Below are positions 36,701 through 45,012 of a DNA stretch of 64,000 nt, in pieces. Source of the stretch: Gallionella sp. Its GTDB lineage: Bacteria > Pseudomonadota > Gammaproteobacteria > Burkholderiales > Gallionellaceae. The stretch's first letter is position 1. The number at the start of each line of letters is the position of its first letter. The position numbers and the translations under genes were made by a program. The notes beneath the pieces were generated by a model. The model was not told the DNA's origin. It was given only the letters and a program-made list of their open reading frames with translations, and made no database searches. Location: the NCBI GenBank assembly GCA_028714075.1, contig JAQTMZ010000008.1:102369-166368 (forward strand), read 5' to 3'.

Positions 36701-37143
36701 GTGCCGAAGTCCGGTTCATGCTGCTGGGAATAGATGATTTCACCCTGCGGCGTAATCAGGAACACGTCATAGAACAGCGATTCCCCGTCGATGTAGACTT
36801 TGAAATAACTGTCGAATTGTTTTGCCGCCCTGTTGTATTCCGCCGAACCAGGCTCATGGCGCGAGTAAGCGACCGACAAGCCGGACATGGCTTCTTCCAC
36901 CAGCTTGCCGCGCGCCAACAACCTGGCATTCTGTTCCCGCTCAAATAAATAGGTTTTGATTTCCAGCGTTTTTTTGTCAGCCAGGCGTGTGAGCCTGTTC
37001 TGTATTTCATTCTGCAACGCGGCTTCGCTTTGCCGCAAGCTCAGAAAGCCGAACAAGGCCAGCGGCAGCAGCGTGACCACGATGAACCAAAGCACAAAGC
37101 GCCAGGTGAGCGAGTTGCCGATCATCGCAAAATCCTGGCTCAT
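33784..37143 (-). CDS. membrane PAS-GGDEF-EAL c-di-GMP signalling protein
   Basis: This 1119-residue protein has a membrane helix at about 10-30, a large periplasmic Cache-type sensor to about 320, a second helix, HAMP (LKSFASTADEIAKGDLDKRVDETRADEIGALGRAFN), a coiled link, two PAS domains with PAC motifs, then GGDEF (intact ARLGGDEFVVLLEE) and EAL (intact GAEALVRW, DDFGTGYSSLSYLK, KIDQSFV). Both catalytic domains look active, so it could make or degrade c-di-GMP. The ATG at 37143 overlaps the upstream binding-protein gene as ATGA. Likely partner: the periplasmic binding protein, as ligand sensor. Its c-di-GMP output could feed LapD. Confidence 0.93.
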   Translation of the reverse strand: MSQDFAMIGNSLTWRFVLWFIVVTLLPLALFGFLSLRQSEAALQNEIQNRLTRLADKKTLEIKTYLFEREQNARLLARGKLVEEAMSGLSVAYSRHEPGSAEYNRAAKQFDSYFKVYIDGESLFYDVFLITPQGEIIYSQQHEPDFGTNLLNGPYRDSLLAQVFRESRMTLESSISDFAFYAPSSTPAAFVSAPIIRDGALKGVLAFQLNTERIYQVAKDSIGLGLTGETALAKLIDSEQAIFVAPLDSDPQAAFRRKINLKTAAIPMRNALLGERGTGMGVDYRGKRVVAAWRYLPELQWGMVVKMDADEVFAPLYQQRKILLEALLALVLFAGAVAFYFGRRLVVPLKSFASTADEIAKGDLDKRVDETRADEIGALGRAFNRMTGNLQALYRTLEDRVEERTRELNVSNEQLQEEIIEREHIEAALRDGQVELQKNQNLLNEAQRLGHLGSWELNLVSGELRWSDEIYRIFELDPVRFSPSYENFLNVIHPDDRDKVNQAYTQSLEDRQPYDIVHRLRLADGRIKWVREHCASEFDVSGKPLRSVGAVQDITEQKLAEEALRIAAATFETHEAIMITDANANIIRVNQAFQHITGYSSEEVLGKNPRILNSGRQDKTFYATMWQQLLNDGSWTGEMWDRRKDGRVYPKWLTITAVKNEQGKTTEYVAIFSDITARKEAEEEIHNLAFYDALTNLPNRRLLLDRFRLALSMSARSHHYGAVLFLDMDKFKTLNDTLGHDYGDLMLIEVAKRIQSCVREVDTVARLGGDEFVVLLEEVDAGAEEASQKVALIAEKVRAALAVPYRLKDYEHHSSPSIGVSLYRGNVESVDILLKHADLAMYQAKESGRNAVRFFDPAMQHAVETHAALEADLRRAVPGQQLRLYYQIQVDSDHRPLGAEALVRWMHPKRGMVSPAQFISIAEESSLILDIGHWVLETACRQLALWGKRGQTRDLVLAVNVSAQQFSKHDFVENIATVIRAHQINPACLKLELTESVVLADVADIVAKMHALKALGIKLSMDDFGTGYSSLSYLKQLPLDQLKIDQSFVRDIATDTNDAVMVQTIIDMAKNFRLNVIAEGVETEAQLDFLKRNGCMAYQGYLFGKPVPIEEFEALLGGL

Positions 37144-38387
37144 CGCCGCACTCCCGGCAACGTTTGCTGCACGGCGAGCCATTCCGCCCGGCTGCGATAG
37201 AACGGAAACGGCGCGGGATGAACCGATTGCGCGGATTTCCAGACGATGTCGAATTGCCCATCAGGGCGCGCCTTGCCGATAAACACCGCCTTCCACAGAT
37301 GTCCGGTCTCGTGATCGACCGCCACGATCCCCTCGGGGGCGGGCAGGGTTTGTTGCGCAAGAACAGTTTTTACCGGCGCCAGATTTGTTGTATCCAGGCT
37401 GCGAACGGTATTCACCCAGAGTTTTACGCCGATATAGGATGCCTCCATCGGGTCGTCCAGCACGCGATCCCTGCCGAAACGCTGCTTGAAGCGCCCGACA
37501 AAAGCCTTGTTTTCGGCGTTATCCAGGCTCTGAAAATAATTCCACGCGGCATAATGCCCCGCCGTCAGATCGGCCGCCATTGCCGCCAGCCCAACCTCCG
37601 CGACGCTGGTGGAGAACACCGGTGTTTTTTCCGCATTGATGCCCGCCTCATGCAGCGCGCGGAAAAAGTGCAGGTTGCTGTCGCCGTTCAGCGTGTTCAA
37701 CACAAAGTCGGGGTGCAGCGCGGCGATTTCCCTCGCGACTGCCGCCATATCGCTTGCCCCCAGCGGCACATAGCGCTCGCCCAGCAACTGTCCGCCTTGC
37801 GCGAGCAGCACGTCCTTGGCCATCAGGTGCGCGGTGCGCGGAAAAATGTAATCCGAGCCGATCAGGTAAAAACGCTTGCCCTTATGCTGCAACGCCCATA
37901 ACACCATCGGGATGATTTGCTGGTTGGGCGCCGCGCCGGTGTAAATGATGTCGGGCGATTGCTCCAGACCCTCATATTGCAGCGGATAGAACAACAGGTG
38001 ATGGTGCCTCTCGACGACGGCTTTGACCGCCTTGCGGCAATCGGATGTCCAGCAACCGAACAATGCCTGCACGCCATCCTGAACGATAAGCTTGTCCGCC
38101 TGCTGCGCGCAATATGCGGCATCGGAACGGCAATCGGCCACGACCATTTCGACCTGCCGGCCGTTCACTCCGCCCGACTGGTTCGCCTCTTCCACCGCCA
38201 GCCGCAATGCATCCACCAGCGGAGCTTCACTGACCGCCATCGTGCCGGTCAGCGAATGCAGCACACCGATTTTTATAACGGGTTTTGCGCGCCCATACTG
38301 AATGTACAGCAACACGCTGGCCAGCATAACTAGCGCCACCGAGATGGCAATTAAAAGATTGGTTTTACCGCGAGTCCGGTTTTGCAT
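37140..38387 (-). CDS. periplasmic branched-chain/urea-type substrate-binding protein (UrtA-like)
   Basis: This 415-residue protein has an N-terminal hydrophobic segment and a type I periplasmic binding fold (IKIGVLHSLTGTMAVSEAPLVDALRLAVEEANQSGGVNGRQVEMVVADCRSD is typical of UrtA/AmiC). No ABC permease or ATPase genes are nearby. The stop overlaps the start of the GGDEF-EAL gene, so it probably acts as a ligand sensor for that protein rather than in uptake. The ligand (urea or short-chain amide) is a family-based guess. Confidence 0.85.
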   Translation of the reverse strand: MQNRTRGKTNLLIAISVALVMLASVLLYIQYGRAKPVIKIGVLHSLTGTMAVSEAPLVDALRLAVEEANQSGGVNGRQVEMVVADCRSDAAYCAQQADKLIVQDGVQALFGCWTSDCRKAVKAVVERHHHLLFYPLQYEGLEQSPDIIYTGAAPNQQIIPMVLWALQHKGKRFYLIGSDYIFPRTAHLMAKDVLLAQGGQLLGERYVPLGASDMAAVAREIAALHPDFVLNTLNGDSNLHFFRALHEAGINAEKTPVFSTSVAEVGLAAMAADLTAGHYAAWNYFQSLDNAENKAFVGRFKQRFGRDRVLDDPMEASYIGVKLWVNTVRSLDTTNLAPVKTVLAQQTLPAPEGIVAVDHETGHLWKAVFIGKARPDGQFDIVWKSAQSVHPAPFPFYRSRAEWLAVQQTLPGVRR

Positions 38388-38538
38388 GATTTGATCCGAT
38401 GCGCCTTAAATGCACTCGGTCAGAATTATAGCTCGTAGGGGCACGGTGCGCCGTGCGGGTACCCCGGTGAAGCTCCTGAAACTTCCACGATAAAACGTCT
38501 ACCCCCTCTTGCGCCGGTTCGCCTGCATTCGCACAATA

Positions 38539-38970
38539 TTACGGATGTAACGCCGGCCTGAAATCATATGGATAGGATTCCAATACCGGTTTCATCAGCA
38601 TATCCTCATCGACAAGGTGATTGGTTAACCAATCGCTCAGAAATTCAGCATAATGTTCTGCCCCATCTTTATCCCATGCACCATTCTTGCCTTCTATCAC
38701 ACCTCTCATAAGACGGAACGTTTTCAGCATGGTTTCGTGTCTCAATTTATGCTTGGCAAAAGAAAAATTGACCGCCTGCGCAATCATTTCCTCATTCGAA
38801 AAATGAACGCGCAGCCAATGCTCGATGTGGTCAAATGCCAGTGACAGGGCAGAGCTGTCCGTTTTTTTGATCATGTACTCTGCGCCATTGATCATGGCGA
38901 TTAATTCCTTGTGGTCCGAGTCGATAATTGCGTTTCCGACACTCAACTGTTCCGTCCATAATATTCCCAT
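38539..38970 (-). CDS. bacteriohemerythrin (first copy)
   Basis: This 143-residue single-domain hemerythrin has its di-iron ligands visible: His in DSDHKEL, His and Glu in HFSNEEM, His pair in HKLRHE, and His/Asp in NHLVDED. Such proteins bind O2 reversibly for delivery or sensing. ATG at 38970 has GGAGG 5 bp upstream; a longer frame to 39069 crosses non-coding sequence. It shares the N-terminal motif TEQLSVGNA-IDSDHK with the second copy at 40309. The upstream element at 39081-39143 is common to both and to the cold-shock gene. Confidence 0.93.
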   Translation of the reverse strand: MGILWTEQLSVGNAIIDSDHKELIAMINGAEYMIKKTDSSALSLAFDHIEHWLRVHFSNEEMIAQAVNFSFAKHKLRHETMLKTFRLMRGVIEGKNGAWDKDGAEHYAEFLSDWLTNHLVDEDMLMKPVLESYPYDFRPALHP

Positions 38971-39080
38971 CACGCCCTCCATTAATTCGGCTGCCATTGG
39001 GATTGAGCAACATCTTGGTTGTGTCAGCACTGTATACAAATCCAATGTTGGAACGATATTCCATCGCACATGGAACGCAT

Positions 39081-39143
39081 ATCGGTGTTTGCCTGATTAT
39101 GGGGTAGGGAGCGGGGAAGTTTATTGTCAGTGTTTGTCTGACA
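39081..39143 (-). promoter_or_regulatory. paired GTGTTTG-CTGA element upstream of the first hemerythrin
   Basis: Copy 1 ATCGGTGTTTGCCTGA (39081-39096) and copy 2 TGTCAGTGTTTGTCTGACA (39125-39143, palindromic TGTCAG-N7-CTGACA) are 44 bp apart. The same pair with the same spacing occurs at 40927-40989 and 45013-45075. Confidence 0.65.
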
Positions 39144-39222
39144 GGACACCAAACATGAGGGGAGAAGCGGCTAGCAGTTCTGTCAGCGGCTCCATCAATC
39201 GCCCGACAGCCTTGCTTGTGTA

Positions 39223-39636
39223 TTAAGAAAACCAGCGCAAAAAGGCGGCGGCGGTCAGTGCCGTTGCGCCCAGCGCAAACAGCATTTGCCACGCGATGCG
39301 GTGTTGCCTGTCGGCCCAGCCATCGGCATGGCACAGATACAACGCAACCAGGGACAGCCCGGATACAACACACAGCATTTTAACGGCCAGCGCGGCAATG
39401 GCGATGTCATGTATATCCGGAAATTTTCTATAGTAATAGTAGCTGATCGCCCCAAACACCATGCCGCTCAAGGCCTGCGTGCCCCAGCCGAACCCGATCA
39501 GCCAGGCAAACTTGCGCTGTAGCGGGGCGGGCTGCGGCGCCATGTACAGCATAAATGCGGCACCGCCCACAACGGCGGCAGCGCCGAAATTATGCACCAC
39601 CTGCACTATGGCATAACCCAGATCCTGCATGTCCAT
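39223..39636 (-). CDS. small membrane protein of unknown function
   Basis: This 137-residue protein has four predicted membrane helices (HNFGAAAVVGGAAFMLYMAP, FAWLIGFGWGTQALSGMVFGAISYYYY, LAVKMLCVVSGLSLVALYL, AWQMLFALGATALTAAAFL). The topology and conserved His near the first helix resemble CopD-like or cytochrome-b-like small proteins, but I cannot make a firm family call. ATG at 39636; GTG three bases upstream is possible. It lies 7 bp after the periplasmic-protein gene and is probably co-transcribed with it. Confidence 0.65.
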   Translation of the reverse strand: MDMQDLGYAIVQVVHNFGAAAVVGGAAFMLYMAPQPAPLQRKFAWLIGFGWGTQALSGMVFGAISYYYYRKFPDIHDIAIAALAVKMLCVVSGLSLVALYLCHADGWADRQHRIAWQMLFALGATALTAAAFLRWFS

Positions 39637-39643
39637 CACGCGG

Positions 39644-40006
39644 CTATTCCACGCTGACCTTGATGCATTGCTGCACGCCGATCGGAGTATGTCCCTTGTT
39701 GACTACCTTGATACAAATTTCGTGCTTGCCCGGTGCCAGCGATGCCAGCGTGTGACTGCCTTTTAACGGGCGCAACACCGCTGCCTGCTTGTCATCCACG
39801 TAAAGGTGTGAATGGTCACCTTTCGATCCGGGCATGACTTCATAGTCAATTTTGGTTTGCTCCGTCCGGCTCAGTTTGGCGCCATCGACCGGCGAGGAAA
39901 TGGCGGCCGAAGCATCGTCGGCAAGTGAAGCATATTCGTCGGCAAGCGCAAGCGGAACATAGCAGCCGAAAGCCAGCAATACAGCCAGTAATTTAAGTTT
40001 ACACAT
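39644..40006 (-). CDS. periplasmic protein of unknown function
   Basis: This 120-residue protein has a signal peptide (LLAVLLAFGCYVPLALA) and a small beta-sandwich-like domain (ISSPVDGAKLSRTEQTKIDYEVMPGSKGDHSHLYVDDKQAAVLRPLKGSHTLASLAPGKHEICIKVV is one continuous domain). The DHSHLYVDD and LAPGKHEI segments resemble copper-resistance or DUF4399-type periplasmic domains, which is suggestive only. Good AAGGAG lies before the ATG. Confidence 0.65.
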   Translation of the reverse strand: MCKLKLLAVLLAFGCYVPLALADEYASLADDASAAISSPVDGAKLSRTEQTKIDYEVMPGSKGDHSHLYVDDKQAAVLRPLKGSHTLASLAPGKHEICIKVVNKGHTPIGVQQCIKVSVE

Positions 40007-40096
40007 GATCGTTCTCCTTTGAAGTGAAACAAACGATGGGTACGTAGATTGGGCACGCTACGCCGTTCGGCTAAGCTCAGGCATACTTTGTGCAAC

Positions 40097-40312
40097 CTAC
40101 GACCGCATTCCAGCCATGCCGGTATCGTGTTCAGGAAATGTGACTACCCAGTTGTCGAAAGCTGCATTCAGGGTTTCAAATTCAGCCCCCGCCTCTACCA
40201 TTTGTCCGACTGTCAGTTGTCCGACGGCATAGTGGTCATTTTCCAGCTTGGCGACGCAGTGGCTGATATGCCCTATTTCTGCTCTGCCTAATATTTTTCT
40301 GATTCGTGTCAT
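40097..40312 (-). CDS. small protein translationally coupled to the second hemerythrin
   Basis: A 71-residue protein (MTRIRKILGRAEIGHISH start) with no membrane segment and no recognised family. Its ATG overlaps the hemerythrin stop as ATGA and GGAG lies upstream, so coupling makes a real gene likely. Function unknown; a hemerythrin partner is only a guess. Confidence 0.5.
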   Translation of the reverse strand: MTRIRKILGRAEIGHISHCVAKLENDHYAVGQLTVGQMVEAGAEFETLNAAFDNWVVTFPEHDTGMAGMRS

Positions 40313-40803
40313 GCTGTTCTCCTTTGAGGTTGATTGGCCCGGACAACGCCTAACTGCATATATGCGGTTTCATCAATCTTGTAGTCGTAAGGATAGGTTT
40401 GCAGCACTGCTTTCATTGGCATGTCTTCCTCGGTGATGTGTTTGATCAAACAATCCCACAAGAATTGGGCGTAGTGCTCCATCACAAATATGGTCGCTAT
40501 GCTGTTTTTCTCATGTTCGTACCTTGTTAGATCAATCCCTGTGAAATCAATTTCTGCCTCCATATTCTGATGCGCTACCTTGTGCGCGGCGAAAGGAAAA
40601 TTGAGCGCCTGCGCGAACTGCTCCTCATTTACTTGATGATGGTTCATGCAACCCTTGAACAGTTTAAGCGCTCGTGACAATTCAAAACTGTCCCTTGCTT
40701 CAGCCACACAGGCTATGTAATTTACCAATCCAATCAGGTTTTTATGATCGGAATCGATAACCGCATTCCCGACGCTCAATTGTTCTGTCCATGTCATATC
40801 CAT
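40309..40803 (-). CDS. bacteriohemerythrin (second copy)
   Basis: This 164-residue hemerythrin has ligand motifs DSDHKNL, HHQVNEE, HKVAHQ and KHITEED. It is longer than the first copy by an insertion near EIDFTGIDLTRYEHEKN and a C-terminal tail. AAGGAGG precedes two adjacent ATGs; the second (40803) has the better 5-bp spacing. The 90 bp around its upstream element are nearly identical to those of the first copy, so the pair arose by duplication that included the promoter. Confidence 0.93.
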   Translation of the reverse strand: MDMTWTEQLSVGNAVIDSDHKNLIGLVNYIACVAEARDSFELSRALKLFKGCMNHHQVNEEQFAQALNFPFAAHKVAHQNMEAEIDFTGIDLTRYEHEKNSIATIFVMEHYAQFLWDCLIKHITEEDMPMKAVLQTYPYDYKIDETAYMQLGVVRANQPQRRTA

Positions 40804-40926
40804 CATGTCCTCCTTGAAATTAACCGCTACGAGAATCGGCATATATCCCGGGGCTACGCCTTCATCACACTGCTTTGGCTGGAAAAATTTATGGCGGAAC
40901 AATATTCCATCGCGCACGGAATGCCT

Positions 40927-40989
40927 ATCGGTGTTTGCCTGATTATGGAGTAGGAAGCAGGGAAATTTATTGTCAGTGTTTATCTGACA
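40927..40989 (-). promoter_or_regulatory. paired GTGTTTG-CTGA element upstream of the second hemerythrin
   Basis: Copy 1 ATCGGTGTTTGCCTGA (40927-40942) and copy 2 TGTCAGTGTTTATCTGACA (40971-40989), 44 bp apart, as upstream of the first hemerythrin and the cold-shock gene. Confidence 0.65.
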
Positions 40990-41060
40990 GCGCATAAAAC
41001 ACGGCGCGAGAAGCGATTGGCGCCCTATAATTCAAGGTCGCCAGAAGGGCTATTTTAGTG

Positions 41061-41693
41061 CTATGGCAAGATCTGATTATCGACGGCGTAGCGCATCAGT
41101 TCTGCGTTGTTATGCAGGTGCATTTTTTCCAGGACACGGCTGCGGTAGGTGCTGACGGTTTTAGCGCTCAATTTTAAAATATCGGCAATTTCCGCAACAG
41201 TTTTGGCGGATGCGAGCAGCATAAAAATCTGGTACTCGCGGTTCGACAGGGTTTCATGCGCGAGCTTTCCGCTCGGCAAGCTAATTTCGCTGGCGAGCAT
41301 TTCGGACACCGCCGGAGTAATATACCTATGCCCATTCAGCACGCTTTGCACCGCGGCCACCACCTCTTCCGGCGCACATTCCTTGTTCAGATAACCGGCC
41401 GCACCGGCCTTGATGAGGCGCACGGCATACTGGTCTTCGGGATAGGCGCTGAGGATCAGTACCGGCAATTTCGGCTTTTCCTTGCGCACCTGCTTGAGCA
41501 TGTCGATGCCGTTCATGCCGGGCATGGAAATATCGAGCAGCACCACATCGCAGTCGTTTCCGCGCAGCCAATTCAGCGCATCGATGCCATTGGCACAACT
41601 CGCCACAACTTCCATCGCGCCGTTTTTTTCCAGAATGAGTGCCAGTCCCTGGCGCACGGTGGCGTGGTCATCAGCGATCAGAATGCTAATCAT
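41061..41693 (-). CDS. NarL/FixJ-type response regulator
   Basis: This 210-residue regulator has an intact receiver (D8, D9, phospho-acceptor D54 in VVLLDISMPG, Thr/Ser and Lys in NKE context) and a LuxR helix-turn-helix (TLSNREYQIFMLLASAKTVAEIADILKLSAKTVSTYRSRVLEKMHL). It overlaps the sensor kinase gene by 4 bp, so the two form a cognate pair. Targets unknown; the shared upstream elements on both sides are candidates. Confidence 0.95.
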   Translation of the reverse strand: MISILIADDHATVRQGLALILEKNGAMEVVASCANGIDALNWLRGNDCDVVLLDISMPGMNGIDMLKQVRKEKPKLPVLILSAYPEDQYAVRLIKAGAAGYLNKECAPEEVVAAVQSVLNGHRYITPAVSEMLASEISLPSGKLAHETLSNREYQIFMLLASAKTVAEIADILKLSAKTVSTYRSRVLEKMHLHNNAELMRYAVDNQILP

Positions 41694-44509
41694 GTTTCCT
41701 CCTCTTCGTTGGCCGGCAGCGGCAATATTACCGTCACGTTAAACCCGCCACCGGGCGGGGTATTGAAGCTGATTTTGCCGCCCAACTGATCGACGCGCTC
41801 GCACATGCCGAGTATGCCATAGGGTATTGAAGTAACGGCGCGCTTTTTCGCCATACCGCACCCATTGTCGATGATCGACATGACCACTTCTTCGTCGTTG
41901 CGGTGAAATTCGATTTCCACACGGGATGCGCCGGAATGCCGCATCACATTGGTGAGTGCTTCCTGAACAATGCGGAACAGCGCAATCGAGCGCGGCTTGT
42001 CCAGCTCTTCCGCGCAGTCTTCGTCCGTGGCGCAGACACAATTCACCCGGCATTCGATGCCGGTACTCTTGTGGAATTGCGCGGCTTGCCATTCGAGCGC
42101 CGCCAGCAGGCCGAGATCGTCGAGTATGGTCGGGCGCAGGCCGGTAATAACGCTGCGCATGACACCCATCGCGTTATCGATTAATTGCGACATCTCCCCG
42201 ATACGCTTTAGAAGCGGCACGGCATCCTTGCATGCCGACAGTTCAGTTTTCAGCCAGTAGGTTTCCATTTTCAGGGCGGTCAGCGTGCCACCCAGATCGT
42301 CGTGGATTTCGCGCGCGATGCCGGTCTTTTCTTCCTCGCGCACGGATTGCAGGTGCGCGGCGAGATCATGCAGCCGCTGTTCCGCCTGTTTGCGCGCGGT
42401 GATATCGGCAACCGTTGACCGGCTCATCACATAATTGCCGCTGGCGTCATAAATGGCGGTCGCGCTTACAAGCCCGGTAAATGTCGTGCCATCCTTGCGA
42501 ATTATTTCGAGCTCAACGTCGTGAATAAATCCCTGCCGCTTTAATTGCGGAAAAGTTTCATGGAAGGTTTGAATGCCCGCAGGCATAAGCATATCCGTCA
42601 ACTTCATTTTCCCGATCACCTCGTCCCGCGTATAGCCCAGCCACGCGAGTTCAGTTTCGTTGATTATGAGGATGACGCCGTCTTTGTCCAGAGAGTGGTA
42701 ACCGCAGGGGGCGTTGTTGTATAGGTCTTCAATTTTTTCCGCTAATTTATGCAGCCTTGCCTCGGCCTGCTTGCGCTCGGTGATATCCTGAATGACTGCC
42801 AGAAACGCAGGGTAGTCCCCCTGTATGAGCTGCAGGCGCACTTCCACCGGGTAAGTCGTGCCATCCTTGCGCCGGTGAACGGTTTCGAAATGCAGCAATG
42901 GTTGTTCGCCGCTGCGCAGCGGGGCAACCAGCTGCTCGAAGCTCTCCCGTGTGAACGATGGCTTGATATCCAGACAGGTGAGCTGGTTAAGCTCATCATC
43001 CGAGTAACCCAGGTTTTTCTCCGCGCCTTCGCTGGTCAGAAGAAAATGCAGCGAATCGGCATCGAACAGGTAGATTTCATTGAACGAGCCTTGCAGCAAA
43101 CTGCCGAACTGCCGCATCGATATTTCCGCCTGCTTGCGCTCGGTGATGTCGCGCACGATGGCCCACATCGCCTCGGGCTGGTTGTTTGCGTCACGAAGCA
43201 GAAAAACTTTCAATTCCACCGGCAACGTCGCCCCATTCTTGCGGATGAATTCCTTTTCGTACACCTCTGATTGACCGTGGGGAATAATCTGGTTTTTGAC
43301 AATGCCCGCAGAAAGTTCAAGCCATTTCTCCGGGGTCAAATCCATATAGGTCATGCGTTTCAGCTCCTCGGCGGAATATCCCAGCATTTCCAGAAAGGTG
43401 TTATTGAAATCCAGCAACCGCCCAGACATATCCACCATGACAAAGGCATCCATCATGCTCTCGTGAAGGCGGCGGTATCTGGTTTCGCTTTCCTGCAATT
43501 GCTTGTTCGCCAACCGGTCTGTTTGGTCTTTGCGCCACCACAGCCATACAATCATCCCCGCGAACACAATAAGGATCGCAGCAATAATCATCGCGACCCG
43601 CAGCAGTCTTTGGCTGTGCGCCACGGCCTCTTCGATATCCATCTTGACCACCATGCTCCAGGGTGTGTCCGGCACAGCGATGGCGTAGGCAGTAATGCGT
43701 TTACCACGGTAATCATTGGCCTCAAGCAACCCGAAATGTCCGGTGACGGCTGATATGGCCGGCCAAGCCAGTGAGCTGGTGTCGGTGCTCAGCGGAACGC
43801 GCAGTTTGAGTGTGGTATTTTTCTGGTGACGGAGTTCATTGAGAAACAGCACATCGCTACCGTCTTTGGTGACGAGCAGTGTTTCTGCCGTCTCGCTCTC
43901 TACCGGCCAGGTCTGGATCAATTGAAACAGAAACTTCGGCTCGCTGCGCAGCACAACCATGCCCACAGCCCTCGTCCCGTCCGGACTCATGACCGGCACA
44001 AAGGTATCCAGTACCGGTTCATCCGGGGTAGCCGGATCGCCAAAATATATTTTAAAGAAAGGGTGAGAGCGTTCATGCATCGCGTGCAGTGCGATGGCTT
44101 TACCGGTTTCGGTCAATATTCCGCTGCGGCCGGTATTCAGACGGATATTTGCTTCGGCATCAAGCGCCAACAATCCTCTGTATTGGTACGCTGCCATGAC
44201 AGATTCCATCAGATGCTTCAGTATGGCCGGTGCGTTGCCACCCTGGTGCGCCAGCCAATGTTGCGCCGACGGGGTCGTTAAAAAGCTCGATATGACAGCC
44301 GCATCACTGCTGCGCTCCGCGAGGTACGACTGAATCTGATGGGTCTTTAGCTGACCGACGCTGACCAATGTTTTATTGGTGTCATTTTTTTCATTTGCCT
44401 TGATCTTCTCGAACATCGCATAGCACGCCACGGCAATAAGAAACACGCATAGTAAAAAAATACCGATCGGCCAAAGAGGAGAAGTGCGATGTATCTGGCT
44501 ATTGTTCAT
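41690..44509 (-). CDS. membrane multi-PAS sensor histidine kinase (NarX/HisKA_3 type)
   Basis: This 939-residue protein has a membrane helix at about 13-35, a periplasmic Cache-type sensor, a second helix near 310-330 (AMIIAAILIVFAGMIVWLWW), three PAS domains with PAC motifs, a HisKA_3 dimerisation domain with the phospho-His in AREIHDDLGGTLTALKME, and a HATPase (SIIDNGCGM, GILGMCERVDQLGG). ATG at 44509 gives a sensible N-terminus; the frame extends to 44560 without support. Signal unknown. Phosphotransfer goes to the coupled regulator at 41061. Confidence 0.93.
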   Translation of the reverse strand: MNNSQIHRTSPLWPIGIFLLCVFLIAVACYAMFEKIKANEKNDTNKTLVSVGQLKTHQIQSYLAERSSDAAVISSFLTTPSAQHWLAHQGGNAPAILKHLMESVMAAYQYRGLLALDAEANIRLNTGRSGILTETGKAIALHAMHERSHPFFKIYFGDPATPDEPVLDTFVPVMSPDGTRAVGMVVLRSEPKFLFQLIQTWPVESETAETLLVTKDGSDVLFLNELRHQKNTTLKLRVPLSTDTSSLAWPAISAVTGHFGLLEANDYRGKRITAYAIAVPDTPWSMVVKMDIEEAVAHSQRLLRVAMIIAAILIVFAGMIVWLWWRKDQTDRLANKQLQESETRYRRLHESMMDAFVMVDMSGRLLDFNNTFLEMLGYSAEELKRMTYMDLTPEKWLELSAGIVKNQIIPHGQSEVYEKEFIRKNGATLPVELKVFLLRDANNQPEAMWAIVRDITERKQAEISMRQFGSLLQGSFNEIYLFDADSLHFLLTSEGAEKNLGYSDDELNQLTCLDIKPSFTRESFEQLVAPLRSGEQPLLHFETVHRRKDGTTYPVEVRLQLIQGDYPAFLAVIQDITERKQAEARLHKLAEKIEDLYNNAPCGYHSLDKDGVILIINETELAWLGYTRDEVIGKMKLTDMLMPAGIQTFHETFPQLKRQGFIHDVELEIIRKDGTTFTGLVSATAIYDASGNYVMSRSTVADITARKQAEQRLHDLAAHLQSVREEEKTGIAREIHDDLGGTLTALKMETYWLKTELSACKDAVPLLKRIGEMSQLIDNAMGVMRSVITGLRPTILDDLGLLAALEWQAAQFHKSTGIECRVNCVCATDEDCAEELDKPRSIALFRIVQEALTNVMRHSGASRVEIEFHRNDEEVVMSIIDNGCGMAKKRAVTSIPYGILGMCERVDQLGGKISFNTPPGGGFNVTVILPLPANEEEET

Positions 44510-44689
44510 TTTCGGCAAACAGCAGCGTCGCCGTACCCGCGGTCGGCATGGGCAGGACACCGGTAGTGACGCGCATGGTTAAATTTAAATCTTGCAGTCT
44601 CGTGGTGTTTTATGGGCATTTCTAAGAATCCAGATTTTCACCATTCCGTGCCCCCAATTCTGTTCCACAGAAAAAAAGGGGAGATGGCT

Positions 44690-44717
44690 GCCGGGGGCGC
44701 GACACCCCGGCTTTTTT
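44690..44717 (+). terminator. hairpin with T-run beyond the cold-shock gene
   Basis: GCCGGGG and CCCCGGC arms with an 8-base loop; a T6 run follows on the plus strand. On the leftward strand, which carries the cold-shock gene, the T-rich stretch comes about 15 bases later, so efficiency there is uncertain. Confidence 0.55.
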
Positions 44718-44734
44718 ACCGCATCAAGAACCGC

Positions 44735-44938
44735 TCAAGGAGCCTGGATGTTGGATGCCTGCTTGCCCTTGGGGCCTTGCGTCACTTCAAAGGTAACTTT
44801 TTGGCCTTCTTTGAGTGATTTGAAACCGCTCATGTTGATTGCGGAAAAGTGTGCGAACAAGTCGTCGCTGCCATCGTCTGGGGTGACAAAACCAAAACCC
44901 TTTGCGTCGTTAAACCATTTAACTGTACCCGTTTTCAT
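44735..44938 (-). CDS. cold-shock-domain protein (CspA family)
   Basis: This 67-residue nucleic-acid-binding protein has RNP1 (KGFGFVTP) and RNP2 (DLFAHFSAI) motifs. It probably acts as an RNA chaperone. ATG at 44938 has GGAG 8 bp upstream; a frame extending to 44995 lies in the leader. The shared 44-bp-spaced element at 45013-45075 lies upstream, linking its expression to the hemerythrins. Confidence 0.96.
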   Translation of the reverse strand: MKTGTVKWFNDAKGFGFVTPDDGSDDLFAHFSAINMSGFKSLKEGQKVTFEVTQGPKGKQASNIQAP

Positions 44939-45012
44939 GTGACTATCTCCGTATTGAAAAAGCGGGAAAACCCCCGCAAGGTGACAATAGCGCATTGCAC
45001 GTTAAGTGTGCT

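Noticed and set aside
38970..39069. Longer N-terminus for the first hemerythrin
   Set aside because: The upstream codons have no homology to hemerythrins, and a strong ribosome site precedes the internal ATG at 38970.
39075..39100. Sigma-28 promoter read from CACCGATA in the shared hemerythrin element
   Set aside because: No TAAA box at the proper distance upstream.
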